Assembly: GCA_025808415.1 (NCBI GenBank) | Contig: CP075525.1 | Span: 1-64,000, forward strand | Direction of reading: 5' to 3' | Length of the DNA: 64,000 nucleotides | Source of the DNA: Cyclobacteriaceae bacterium | GTDB lineage: Bacteria; Bacteroidota; Bacteroidia; Cytophagales; Cyclobacteriaceae | In this document: positions 54,974 to 64,000 of the stretch, one piece after another | Numbering within the stretch: position 1 is the first letter of the stretch | Layout: each line of letters starts with the position of its first letter | The notes under the pieces: model-generated | The model's database searches: none | What the model saw: the letters and a program-made list of their open reading frames with translations, nothing else | What the model was told of the DNA's origin: nothing | Program-made: the position numbers and the translations under genes

Positions 54974-57043
54974 TTATTTGTACAGTTCTTCAAACTTCTT
55001 CTTGCCTTTTTCCAGAAAGCGCACAAAATTTTCCACACTCTTGTCGTAGTCATAGGGCCAGGCAAGCACGCGTTCATCAGTTCCAACCAACACATAAAAC
55101 GGTTGTGCATTATTGTCAAGATTGGCAATCTGTAAATCTGCATTCTTTTTGCCGATGGTCTTCTTCACCTTTCCATCATAACTTGATGTAAACCATTCTG
55201 CTTCCGGAAGCAGCGTTTTGTCATCAACATACAAGGCTACAATTATGAAATCATTTTTCAACCGGTCCAACACCGTAGGATCACTCCACACTACAGCCTC
55301 CATTTCACGACAATTCGTACAACCATGGCCGGTGAAGTCGATAAACAATGGTTTATTCTGTTGACGTGCACAAGCCAGCGCTTGCTCATAATCAAAATAG
55401 CCATTGAGTCCGTGCGGCAGGTGCAGGAAGTCAGTGTACTTCGGTAAGTCACAAATTTCATTACTCCGTACACTGCGGGTCATCGCTACCAAATCGAAAT
55501 CGTGCGTATGTTGTGGGGGAAGATATCCGGCCAATGCTTTTAATGGTGCGCCCCATAAACCCGGCACCAGGTAAATCACAAAAGAAAAAACAACCGTGGC
55601 CAACAGTAATCGTGGTACCGAAATTTTTTCTACCGGGCTATCGTGTGGCATTCGAATCTTTCCCAACAGGTAAAAGCCAAGCAGTGAAAAAATAACAATC
55701 CATAATGCAATGTTGGTATCGCGATCGAGTAACCGCCAGTGGTAAGCCTGGTCGGCAATACTGAAAAATTTAAGCGCAAGCGCCAACTCTAAAAAGCCGA
55801 GTGTTATCTTAACGGAGTTAAGCCAGCCACCCGATTTTGGCAAGCTTTTTACCAGCTCAGGAAAAAAAGCAAAGAATGTAAAGGGTAATGCAAACGCAAT
55901 AGAATACGAAAGCATCATTAAGATTGGTTTTAACACCTCACCGCCTGCCGACAATGCCAACACACTGCCCACAATGGGAACCGTGCAACTGAACGATATC
56001 AGCACCAGTGTAAACGCCATAAAAAATACACCGATCAATCCACCCTTTTCGGCTTGTTGATCAACTTTGTTTACCAGCTTATACGGTGCATTGATTTCAA
56101 AGAGGCCAAAGAAAGAGAGCGCAAAAATTATAAACACAAAGAAGATGAAAAGATTAAGCGCCCAATTGGTGGCCATAGCATTTAGTCCTTCAGGACCCAG
56201 CAGTATGGCAAACAATGTTCCGGCCGATGAGTACAGCACGATTATGGATATTCCAAAAATCAAAGCCTTCTTAATTCCCTCGCGTTTGGTTTGTGTGTCT
56301 TTGAGAAAGAACGTAACCGTCATGGGAACCATTGGAAATACACAAGGGGTAATCAACGCGGCAAAGCCAGCCAGAAAAGCAAATACCAGCAACGCCCAAA
56401 ACGATTCGTTACCATAACTTGGTTCTCCTTCCAAAATCGATTTATCCAGTACAGGGCCTTTCACTGCACCGTAGCGAACAGGCGGAACTTCTTCCTTTGG
56501 TGATTCAATTACTTCGGCCTGTTGAATTTCTTCCTGCTTCGGCTCGCTTGCCTTTTTCGATTTAATCGGCTCACCTGAAACCGTAATGCCTGCGAATGAA
56601 AACTCTCCATCAAAAGGAATGCATTTACCGTCAACCTCCGTGCAGGTTTGCCCTTCATACACTCCGGCCAGCTTCAGGTCTTTACTCAACACGCGAATGG
56701 TTTGCCTGAACTCACCTTTACCCTTGAATATTTTTACATCACAACCAAAAATTTCATCGTGCTTATCAATCGGGTTAATGGCCTTAAGTTTTCCAATAAG
56801 TTCAAAGCTGGTGTGCGGAGTAAGGGTTACGGTAGTTAATAACGGTCCGCAATCCGGATCAAAATCGTTCGCATAAACGTACCAGTCCTTATCGGTGGTT
56901 ACTCTAAAAATAAGATCGAGCTGCTCACCGGTCTTAACCGATGTTTTAGAGGGTTCCCAGGTCCACCGGGCAGGCGTGAGTATCTGCGCTGATAACAGTG
57001 ATGTTGAAAACAGGAAGAGAACAGGAAGAATGTACTTAATCAT
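54974..57043 (-). CDS. dsbD: DsbD-like thiol:disulfide interchange protein
   Basis: The 689-residue protein has a signal peptide (through LLSAQ), and an N-terminal periplasmic DsbD-alpha-like domain with Cys pair CTEVDGKC (about 134-141). Eight or so membrane helices follow (about 210-500, with TPCVFPMVPMT). The C-terminal thioredoxin-like domain has Cys575-x2-Cys578 in GCTNCRE. This is the three-domain electron relay that brings cytosolic thiol electrons to periplasmic proteins. The Cys-rich proteins in this window would be possible clients (inference). Confidence 0.93.
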   Translation of the reverse strand: MIKYILPVLFLFSTSLLSAQILTPARWTWEPSKTSVKTGEQLDLIFRVTTDKDWYVYANDFDPDCGPLLTTVTLTPHTSFELIGKLKAINPIDKHDEIFGCDVKIFKGKGEFRQTIRVLSKDLKLAGVYEGQTCTEVDGKCIPFDGEFSFAGITVSGEPIKSKKASEPKQEEIQQAEVIESPKEEVPPVRYGAVKGPVLDKSILEGEPSYGNESFWALLVFAFLAGFAALITPCVFPMVPMTVTFFLKDTQTKREGIKKALIFGISIIVLYSSAGTLFAILLGPEGLNAMATNWALNLFIFFVFIIFALSFFGLFEINAPYKLVNKVDQQAEKGGLIGVFFMAFTLVLISFSCTVPIVGSVLALSAGGEVLKPILMMLSYSIAFALPFTFFAFFPELVKSLPKSGGWLNSVKITLGFLELALALKFFSIADQAYHWRLLDRDTNIALWIVIFSLLGFYLLGKIRMPHDSPVEKISVPRLLLATVVFSFVIYLVPGLWGAPLKALAGYLPPQHTHDFDLVAMTRSVRSNEICDLPKYTDFLHLPHGLNGYFDYEQALACARQQNKPLFIDFTGHGCTNCREMEAVVWSDPTVLDRLKNDFIIVALYVDDKTLLPEAEWFTSSYDGKVKKTIGKKNADLQIANLDNNAQPFYVLVGTDERVLAWPYDYDKSVENFVRFLEKGKKKFEELYK

Positions 57044-57169
57044 AACAGTTTCCTTTTAGGAACGGTAGCATAACATAGTGAGCCGCAAAATAGTTGATTG
57101 ATTGTTGCGCTAAGACGAAAAAGCATGGAATTATGACGGGGATATGACATTTTCGGCCCTTTGGGCACT

Positions 57170-57781
57170 TTACTTGGCTTTCATAATTTCCTCATCGAAA
57201 GTATAGATCATGCCATCCGTCATCTCGATGATAAATTCGAGTTTCATGAAAACCGGCTGAAACGGCTTTTCCTTGAGCCGGATAGAATACATATTATAGG
57301 CATAAATATCGCGCATGTCTTGAATGAAAAAATCAATATCCATAAAGGTACCTGTAGCGTAATATGACATACCGAAACGATTGGTTATATCATCGCCCGC
57401 ATTAACCTGGTCGTTTGCTGCATTGAGCGCAAAACCGTTCCGTGCCTTTATCTTGAAGGATTGTATCTTTTGAATGGCCGTTGGATCACGGGGACTACAA
57501 GCGTATGCCCTACTCATAAAATTTAAAGGTTGAGGGGTCTCTGTCCTAACGATTTGCCAATTTGCAATGTAGATTAACTTAAAAATCTGATCGTATAAAT
57601 ATGTTGCAGAAGTGTCGAGGTTAGTGCCCGTTGAGCCGATTGTTTTCAGGTCAAGATCAGTAATGCTGATATCCCTTACCGTAGTTCCGCAACCGCAATC
57701 ATTCAAACAAAATAAATCGCAGCTAACAGGAATCATGCCTGTAAAAAGCAGGATAAAAAAAGTAGTCAAGCGCCTTTTCAT
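57170..57781 (-). CDS. Unrecognised Cys-rich lipoprotein
   Basis: The 203-residue protein has a lipoprotein signal with PVSC (Cys21), followed at once by a cysteine cluster (CDLFCLNDCGCG, five Cys in 12 residues). The remainder looks beta-rich. The cluster near the lipid anchor could bind a metal or form disulfides. I do not recognise the family with confidence; it resembles small Bacteroidota lipoproteins of unknown function. It lies upstream of dsbD on the same strand (126-nt gap), a possible thiol link. Confidence 0.7.
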   Translation of the reverse strand: MKRRLTTFFILLFTGMIPVSCDLFCLNDCGCGTTVRDISITDLDLKTIGSTGTNLDTSATYLYDQIFKLIYIANWQIVRTETPQPLNFMSRAYACSPRDPTAIQKIQSFKIKARNGFALNAANDQVNAGDDITNRFGMSYYATGTFMDIDFFIQDMRDIYAYNMYSIRLKEKPFQPVFMKLEFIIEMTDGMIYTFDEEIMKAK

Positions 57782-57830
57782 TTTAGCTGATCTGATAATC
57801 CGTAAAGATACCTAAAACGAATATGCTCCA

Positions 57831-57924
57831 GGGCCGCATGGCCCCGTATACTCATCCAACGCTGTGCCCAATCCGCACTTGCCTCGCCAGTCCGAAGATT
57901 GGCCAAGGCGTTGTCTGAGTATAC
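57831..57924. repeat. Nested palindromic element, REP- or MITE-like
   Basis: The 226-nt gap between a lipoprotein and an M20 peptidase gene holds nested inverted repeats. The outer arms are GTATACTCA (57846-57854) and TGAGTATAC (57916-57924); then come CAACGC / GCGTTG (57857-57862 and 57908-57913) and CCAATC / GATTGG (57868-57873 and 57897-57902). As an alternative inner fold, GCCTcGCCAGTC / GATTGGCcaAGGC (57881-57892 and 57897-57909) closes a CGAA loop. A small GGGCC-GGCCC hairpin (57831-57844) adjoins. Such a layout is typical of non-autonomous palindromic repeats. Confidence 0.7.
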
Positions 57925-58007
57925 TGAAAATAAATTCACGTTCAAATAGTTAGTGAATTATAGTGGTATGATTACGGACTATCAGCTTAGCTGAAATCAA
58001 AACATTA

Positions 58008-59369
58008 TCAATTGCTCTTCGAATAGTGATTATAAAAAGCAACAATGGTTTCGATGCCCAGCAAGAAATTCTTTACCCCATAATGCTCGTTGGGTGAATG
58101 TATCGCGTCTGAATCCAGCCCAAACCCCATCAGTACGGTATCTAACCCCAGCTCCTTTTTAAACAAAGCAACAATCGGAATGCTTCCGCCATCGCGTGTT
58201 GGTATGGGCTTCTTACCCCAAACTTCCTGGAAGGCGGCACTGGCTGCTTTAAACGCTGCTGAGTCAGTTGGTGTAACGGCAGGCTGCCCACCATGCAAAG
58301 CTGTTACTTTTACTTTTACCGACTTCGGTGCTATGGCATTAAAATGCTTTGTAAATAATGCTGTTATCTCTTCATTACTCTGGTTGGGCACCAGCCGCAT
58401 GGAAATTTTTGCATAGGCCTTTGATGGCAACACGGTTTTTGCGCCTTCCCCGGTGTAGCCTCCCCAAATTCCATTTACGTCCAGCGTTGGTCGGATGCCG
58501 GTACGTTCCAGTGTTGAGTAGCCCTTCTCGCCTTGTATATCATCGATACCCAATTCCTTTTTATAGTTCTCCAAACTAAATGGTGCTTTGTTAATCGCTT
58601 CACGATCGGCCGCACTTAACTCAACTACGTTATCATAAAAACCGGGAATGGTGATATGCCCATTTTCATCGTGCAGCGAGGCTATCATTTTGCTTAGTAC
58701 ATTAATCGGGTTGGCCACCGCTCCTCCATAAACACCCGAGTGTAAATCGCGGTTAGGTCCGGTTACCTCCACTTCCATATAACTTAATCCACGCAAGCCC
58801 GCAGTTATTGACGGATGATCCAGTGAAATAATAGCCGTATCGGATACAAGTATAATGTCCGCTTTCAGTTTGTTTTTATTTTCCCGAACAAAAGTTCCGA
58901 GGTTATCAGAGCCCACTTCCTCCTCACCCTCAACCATAAATTTTACGTTGCAAGGAAGTGTGTTCAGCTTCATCATAGCTTCGAAAGCTTTCACGTGCAT
59001 GTACACCTGTCCCTTATCGTCACAAGAGCCACGGGCATAAATTTTTCCATCCTTAATAACCGGTTCGAACGGAGGCGAATGCCAAAGGCCAAGCGGATCG
59101 GGTGGCTGCACATCGTAATGGCCATAAACCAATACCGTTGGCAAAGATGGATTTACAACCTTTTCAGCGAAAACAATGGGGTGCCCTTTTGTTTCACACA
59201 ACTCAACGGTATCAACCCCGGCCTCTTTAAATTTTGCAACCAAAAACTCCGCTGCCTTGCGCACATCGTCTTTGTGGCGACTGTCGGCACTCACCGATGG
59301 AATGCGTAGCCATTCAAAAAGCTCACCTAAAAAGCGTTGTTGATTTTTTTCAATGTATTCCTTTACCAT
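58008..59369 (-). CDS. M20 family dipeptidase
   Basis: The 453-residue metallopeptidase has the M20 metal-ligand blocks VYGHYDVQPPDP (His, with a catalytic Asp), RGSCDDKGQ (bridging Asp), EGEEEVGS (catalytic Glu plus Glu ligand) and a final His in AIHSPNEHYG. The dimerisation domain is at about 190-350. No signal peptide is seen, so it is cytosolic. Such carnosinase/CNDP-like enzymes split dipeptides with broad specificity. It is a single gene downstream of the giant protein gene on the same strand. Confidence 0.94.
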   Translation of the reverse strand: MVKEYIEKNQQRFLGELFEWLRIPSVSADSRHKDDVRKAAEFLVAKFKEAGVDTVELCETKGHPIVFAEKVVNPSLPTVLVYGHYDVQPPDPLGLWHSPPFEPVIKDGKIYARGSCDDKGQVYMHVKAFEAMMKLNTLPCNVKFMVEGEEEVGSDNLGTFVRENKNKLKADIILVSDTAIISLDHPSITAGLRGLSYMEVEVTGPNRDLHSGVYGGAVANPINVLSKMIASLHDENGHITIPGFYDNVVELSAADREAINKAPFSLENYKKELGIDDIQGEKGYSTLERTGIRPTLDVNGIWGGYTGEGAKTVLPSKAYAKISMRLVPNQSNEEITALFTKHFNAIAPKSVKVKVTALHGGQPAVTPTDSAAFKAASAAFQEVWGKKPIPTRDGGSIPIVALFKKELGLDTVLMGFGLDSDAIHSPNEHYGVKNFLLGIETIVAFYNHYSKSN

Positions 59370-59452
59370 ATCCAGTAATTTTGCGGTGTGAAGTTAGCGG
59401 TTAATCCAAGAAAGTGAAATCAGTTCATTCCGATGTGATGGAAGGCTGTGCC

Positions 59453-62400
59453 TTAAAACCCGTCATCGTCATCCTTCTTCTCTTGCTTTTTCTTGGTGGC
59501 CGATCCGCCACTTAAATTGTAGGGAACCTGAATGCCGTAGTATTGGTTTCGGAAACGATTAACAAACGCAAGTGTTTCGTCTTCCGTGGCCGGCACAAAA
59601 ATCATTTCCCCTATCTTCGCTTTACCCGAATTGGTTCGCTTGGCAATGGTAGTGTTGAACTCCTGATTTGAAGAGTACATCAACAGCCGGTTGTCTTCAA
59701 AGCTTAAAAAGTACCACGAATCAGGTGAGGCCTTGAAGAAAACGTTAAATACGGGCAACCCGTCTTCATCTTTTTTAATTTCCATGAAACCCTCAAAGGC
59801 TCCGTTAATATCCTGGCGGTTGATATTGGAAAGTCCTAAACTTCCTTCGCTGTAAAAAGCCTTATGCTTGGCTGACCATTTAAAATTAACGTTGGCAAAT
59901 GTTAAAGGCTTAGCCGTCTGCGGTATTGCCCCCAGCGATACATACCCTTGGGCTGAACGTGTTTCGTATTCTTTTGCGGTACGTTCACCCACAATGTCTG
60001 CAATTTTGTACAACAACTCTGTGGCATCACCCAATCCTTCCTCCGCGCCTTCATTTTTTATTACATTTTGAAGGTCGCGTGCCATAATATCAAATGCTGT
60101 GGATACAGCCGTAGTGTTAACCATTACCAGGCTGTTCATACGGATTTCATTGCTCTCCATATTTCCCTGCCCTATGGCGCTGGCAATGATGTCAAAATCT
60201 TTGGAGCCTTTGAAGAATTTTATCGGGCCTTCAAAGCGAACGTTTGCCGTTTCATCATTATAGGCAAATACTTTTCCGGATAATTTATTGCCTGCGGCCT
60301 TCTCCCGATCCTCAATGCGGTACTCTTTGCTCTCAACATCATAATGCAAGGTGCCACTGGGAAGGAAGAAGTCATCATCATCGTCCAACTTCTCGTTCAA
60401 AAATGAGATGTATAAATTATTATCTGCGGCAGCAAAGTGAAGCCCGGCACCAACCCTGCGGCCATCTTCCGTTAACGCATTGTCAAAGTTGATCAATACT
60501 TCTGTCTCATCACCAGTTTGTTCGTAACGAATCCAGGCATTGTAGTTTTTGATTTTCTTAATGTCAAGCTTGATGCTTCCATTCAAGGTAAGTGCTGGCT
60601 TGGTGGCATACATAATCATGTCGCCTTTATAAAACATACCAGCCCCCAACACCAGGTGATCGCGCTCGGCAACGGCACCTGTAGCTACAGTTTGCAGCGA
60701 AGCATTGGATTGCTTGCGGCCAAGCCCAATGCGTTTTGTGTTTTGTGATTCGGTCACAGGCTCCAGGTGGAAGTCTGTCATTTTAATGGCAAACGTATCG
60801 TTGAGGAAGTTTACGTACTGATACGTTGCATAGCCAGAAAATTCCTTGCGTGAAATAATATCCACCACACCATTGGTTAACCGGTGGTAACCATTTAATG
60901 TATCAATAACAATGGTTGTATTTTTTAGGGTACCAATTTTTGCATTCTCCAGAATCAGCACCTGGCCACCTTCGGGGGTAATCTTGGCATCGGCTACAAT
61001 AATGTATGGAATGCCACTTACCTTCAACTCCTGGGTCTTTAGGTCATACTCAGCCTTTTCTGCATAAAAGCTTAGTGAGTCAAGCTCTTTTCGTGTGGTG
61101 TAAAAGTACGAGTTTTCAATAGGCTCGTTTGCGCCCTTGCTCATGGTAATTTTCTGTGTGTTCAAATCCCATCGTGCGTTGGGGATGGATGTTTTAAACT
61201 GCGCATAAGGGAACTCAATGGCTGCTTCACCGGCAATCTCCGGGCTAATGTCAGCGTAATTTTGGGCAAGGTTAAAACGCACCCGAACATCGGTACCGTC
61301 AATCAACGGTTTGTTCGGATCGGCCGATTTGGCCCGGAAACGTGAATGCCGAGCCCCAAAATCCTTACCCGAAAAAGTCATTTCACGCGAACGGATTTCT
61401 GTGCCGCGTGTATCTAACCGACCGGCACCCGAAACACCGTTTTTCGAAACGATGACCTGCCCGGTGAGCTGGGCGGTTGAGTCATAGAAATTAAATGGCG
61501 ACCGCGTGTTGCGCAGCCGCATCTGATCCTGCTTGGGCAACCATTTCATCTGGTAATCTGAAAAAGAGGCTTGCGGAAAAGTGACGGAACCAATTTGACG
61601 CTCTTCAATAATGGCGCGATCTCCTCTGGCCACAACCGAATCGGGATAAAAAACAAAATCGTTCGATCGGACAGTTGCTGCATAGTAGTTGACCACACCG
61701 GCTGATCGTATACCACGATTGTCGAGCCGGATTACACCGTTAAGGTTGCCATCACCTTTGTACAACTGATAGCCACCTTTCGGAACCACGTGTTCAAACC
61801 CAAGCGACTTATCGGGCATGGTATGAAGCTTTTCCTTGAAACTGGGAAACATACCGCTGGAAACAAACGTACCCTTGAAGTTAATGGCTGTCGGATCGGC
61901 ATCGTTCAAGCTGTCCAGCTTAAACGGTGGTATCGCAAAAAATACCGACTGATCATAAACACCATTTAATACTTCCGGCCGGTTAAAATAAATTACACCA
62001 CCGGTTGTGGCGTCCAGTCGTGGATAGTTTGGGATACGCATGCGCCCTGATTTATTGTTAGGGCGACTGATAAACAGTGTTCCGGATGATTTCGATATAT
62101 CGCCCAACCCGCCTTCGGCAGCGGCAAGCGAATCGGCACCCACCATGGAGTTATTGATTTTCTTGCGCACCATCTGACCCTGGGCGTTGCGCTCCATCGC
62201 AAAGAAATTAATGGAGTCGATGTGGGTGAGGTTGATAAAAAAGCTATCGTACTTCAGCGTGAAGCTTTTGCCGGTGATTTCAAAATTACCTGCGGTTATG
62301 GTGCCGTTAAACTTGATGTCGCGGTTTTGCAAAATGGTAATTACGGCACTGTCGGGTTTAATGACCACGTTTAGCGAATCGCTCACACTGAATTCTTCTA

Positions 62401-64000
62401 CACCGCGCACAACCATGTTACGATCGGTAAAGTTTATGGTGGCATTGGGCTTGTTGGGCGAAAGGATATCCAAGGTTGCATAAGTACCCGCCACCGAGTG
62501 GATTTTAAGGTTATCGTAATCCGATTCGCCCCTGGAAGCCATGTATTGTATGATGGCCTTTTCCTTAACCACCACCAAATCATTTTGTGGCCAATACTCC
62601 ACCAATCCTTTAATTGACAGAAACTCAACTGCCTTTTGCACAGCCAGGATATCCAACCCGTAACGCTGGGCGATATCACCCGTGTGCAGCTCGCGGGTAT
62701 TGTTCTCTACGCAATAGCGTGCTACAATACCCAGCGGATGAAAATTGAACCCTACTCCCTTCAAGGCCTGGTAATCCAACGGATCGTAATAATCAGCCGA
62801 TTCTATAACCATGGGTGCAATACCGCTGCCACGCTGTGCAAATACATCCAGGCTGTCTGTTTTCAAATCCCATCGAATGGAATTGGCTGAAAATTCTATT
62901 CCAAAGAAAGTAGCTGTAAAGGGTGCGTTGCGCATACTGCCCTTCTCCCCTTGAAGGATTAACTTTTCCTTACCGTAATCATAACGCATGCGCACGGCAT
63001 GGTGGGCAATAGAATCATTTTCCTGAAAGACGGTGAACACGGAACGATCGGCCGTTACCAGGGAGTCTTTAAACACAAATTCTTTTGATCGTGCCCTGAA
63101 TTTCTTATTGCCGATACTGTCCGTCACCACCAGCGTGGCCAGGTCGCCATTTACGTTGGCGCTCTTCACCAGCCACCCCTGTAATGAAAACCCACCGGTA
63201 TACTGCATTTTATCGGTGCCTACACCATTTATCGCCAGGTTCGATTCATAAGATGTAAACCGTGGATAGGTAGAGGCAACGGAATCTTTGCGTGGTTGTG
63301 ATCGGAATTCAAACTTACCGGCAATAAACCCGGGGGTTTTACCGGAATAGTTAAGCATAACCAAATCCGATTTCAATTCGGGTTTACGTACATTGAAATT
63401 GTACGCTTTGAAATTGGCGTACACTTCATCGGGATTCAATCCGGCTGGCGACCAATCGAACCTCCCTTCTTCGCCAACAAACAAATTATCGGTAAGCGAA
63501 TAAATGCCCTTTGTGTTGCGAAAAGAAACCGAATCGTAAGCAGTTACAAAATTCAGGGTAACACGGTTGAAACGAATAACGGCCCCTTCAACATAAGGTT
63601 GGGGTTGTTGGGTCATCCAATAGGGAGTATTATCGATAGGAACAATTTCCGGTTCATCGGGCCAGTTGTTCCAATCGTCATAGTTCGTATCCTGCGCGGT
63701 GGTGTCTACCGGTGGCGGAATATATTCGATGAATTCAAATGTATAGTCATCATCGCGTGCATAAAGGCGGTAGGTTTTATCAAAATAAAGGGCGTGGTGC
63801 TTAAAGAATGTGTTGGAGGCAACCAAAAACTTTTGCGCCTTATCGGGTTTATAATTCTCAATCACTTTATCCACCACGTTTAGAAAGGCATTAAGCTTTT
63901 GCGGATCTGCGCTTTCAACATTGACAGCATTAACCAGCGCGCCAAAGTATTGCACAAAATTCGGACGCAGCTTATAGCCCTTCCGTTTCATGCGGTAAAA
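59453..64000 (-). CDS. Very large beta-rich protein of unknown function, 5-prime end cut
   Basis: The frame is open from a TAA-side stop at 59453 to the window edge. The first ATG (63991) gives 1512 residues, but the codons before it (Phe-Tyr-Arg) remain open and no signal peptide is visible, so the true start probably lies outside. The sequence has long runs of beta-strands with recurrent Asp/Ser turns (for example FVFYPDSVVARGDRAII, YDLKTQELKVSGIPYI), recalling OstA/LptD or TamB-like repeats. About residues 430-490 read instead like a winged helix (GDIAQRYGLDILAVQKAVEFL). The tail is Lys/Asp-rich. I cannot assign a function; export to the envelope is likely. Confidence 0.8.
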   Translation of the reverse strand, partial: FYRMKRKGYKLRPNFVQYFGALVNAVNVESADPQKLNAFLNVVDKVIENYKPDKAQKFLVASNTFFKHHALYFDKTYRLYARDDDYTFEFIEYIPPPVDTTAQDTNYDDWNNWPDEPEIVPIDNTPYWMTQQPQPYVEGAVIRFNRVTLNFVTAYDSVSFRNTKGIYSLTDNLFVGEEGRFDWSPAGLNPDEVYANFKAYNFNVRKPELKSDLVMLNYSGKTPGFIAGKFEFRSQPRKDSVASTYPRFTSYESNLAINGVGTDKMQYTGGFSLQGWLVKSANVNGDLATLVVTDSIGNKKFRARSKEFVFKDSLVTADRSVFTVFQENDSIAHHAVRMRYDYGKEKLILQGEKGSMRNAPFTATFFGIEFSANSIRWDLKTDSLDVFAQRGSGIAPMVIESADYYDPLDYQALKGVGFNFHPLGIVARYCVENNTRELHTGDIAQRYGLDILAVQKAVEFLSIKGLVEYWPQNDLVVVKEKAIIQYMASRGESDYDNLKIHSVAGTYATLDILSPNKPNATINFTDRNMVVRGVEEFSVSDSLNVVIKPDSAVITILQNRDIKFNGTITAGNFEITGKSFTLKYDSFFINLTHIDSINFFAMERNAQGQMVRKKINNSMVGADSLAAAEGGLGDISKSSGTLFISRPNNKSGRMRIPNYPRLDATTGGVIYFNRPEVLNGVYDQSVFFAIPPFKLDSLNDADPTAINFKGTFVSSGMFPSFKEKLHTMPDKSLGFEHVVPKGGYQLYKGDGNLNGVIRLDNRGIRSAGVVNYYAATVRSNDFVFYPDSVVARGDRAIIEERQIGSVTFPQASFSDYQMKWLPKQDQMRLRNTRSPFNFYDSTAQLTGQVIVSKNGVSGAGRLDTRGTEIRSREMTFSGKDFGARHSRFRAKSADPNKPLIDGTDVRVRFNLAQNYADISPEIAGEAAIEFPYAQFKTSIPNARWDLNTQKITMSKGANEPIENSYFYTTRKELDSLSFYAEKAEYDLKTQELKVSGIPYIIVADAKITPEGGQVLILENAKIGTLKNTTIVIDTLNGYHRLTNGVVDIISRKEFSGYATYQYVNFLNDTFAIKMTDFHLEPVTESQNTKRIGLGRKQSNASLQTVATGAVAERDHLVLGAGMFYKGDMIMYATKPALTLNGSIKLDIKKIKNYNAWIRYEQTGDETEVLINFDNALTEDGRRVGAGLHFAAADNNLYISFLNEKLDDDDDFFLPSGTLHYDVESKEYRIEDREKAAGNKLSGKVFAYNDETANVRFEGPIKFFKGSKDFDIIASAIGQGNMESNEIRMNSLVMVNTTAVSTAFDIMARDLQNVIKNEGAEEGLGDATELLYKIADIVGERTAKEYETRSAQGYVSLGAIPQTAKPLTFANVNFKWSAKHKAFYSEGSLGLSNINRQDINGAFEGFMEIKKDEDGLPVFNVFFKASPDSWYFLSFEDNRLLMYSSNQEFNTTIAKRTNSGKAKIGEMIFVPATEDETLAFVNRFRNQYYGIQVPYNLSGGSATKKKQEKKDDDDGF

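Noticed and set aside
57846..57924. Integron attC-like site (ATCCAAC on the left arm, GTTGTCT on the right)
   Set aside because: The right arm breaks the GTTRRRY pattern at two bases, pairing extends beyond the core sites, and no cassette-like gene or integrase is nearby.

Overview
The window looks like chromosomal DNA of a gliding-type member of the Bacteroidota, most likely the order Cytophagales. This rests on the porP-gldK-gldL-gldM-gldN core of the type IX secretion system (T9SS), a SprE/PorW lipoprotein, a DUF4271-hemD pair, a secreted protein with a C-terminal T9SS sorting domain, and many upstream boxes matching the Bacteroidota -7 promoter element TAnnTTTG. No rRNA, tRNA, CRISPR array, prophage or complete insertion sequence was found. 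Coding density is high and no gene-free stretch exceeds about 300 bases.

Region 1-4.3 kb (minus strand) holds an envelope/energy cluster: an M23 peptidase, a bactofilin, AtpZ, an AtpI-like membrane protein, then atpB-atpE-atpF-atpH. atpH runs off the left edge. A good promoter lies just before atpB, and strong hairpins flank atpE on both sides. Region 4.3-11 kb (plus) carries sprE/porW, a class A penicillin-binding protein overlapping it, and uvrC, closed by a bidirectional terminator. Region 11-18.7 kb (minus) carries DUF4271, hemD, porP, gldK, gldL, gldM and gldN. GldN contains what looks like an inserted carbohydrate-binding module.

Region 18.7-31 kb is mainly housekeeping: hemW and a cyclase (divergent from the hemD operon), a LytS/LytTR-type two-component pair, uvrA, an orphan Uma2-type nuclease, an aldo/keto reductase, gdhA, a lipoprotein and an RluA-type pseudouridine synthase. 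Region 31-35 kb has a CotH-kinase-like T9SS cargo, a secreted esterase and a trans-sulfuration enzyme. Region 35.2-37.2 kb is visibly more AT-rich and holds two unrecognised envelope genes; one is a lipoprotein split by a one-base shift in a run of seven C. Region 37-40.3 kb is a gluconate/pentose-phosphate module (6-phosphogluconate dehydrogenase, gluconokinase) with an exported RidA-like protein.

Region 40-64 kb is mostly envelope biology: an M28 peptidase, an AsmA-like protein, aldehyde dehydrogenase, a transglutaminase-like/TPR protein, two CRD-OmpA proteins (one resembling the T9SS component PorE), a patatin fused to an outer-membrane barrel, an M23 peptidase with an altered zinc motif, a DsbD-like reductase, an M20 dipeptidase and a very large unrecognised beta-rich protein cut by the right edge. 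A nested palindromic element sits at about 57.85 kb.

I see no clear-cut new defence or mobile system. The best leads are the modified T9SS parts (GldN insertion, PorE-like protein without an evident TPR), the poly-C frameshift, the palindromic element, and the giant protein at the right edge.
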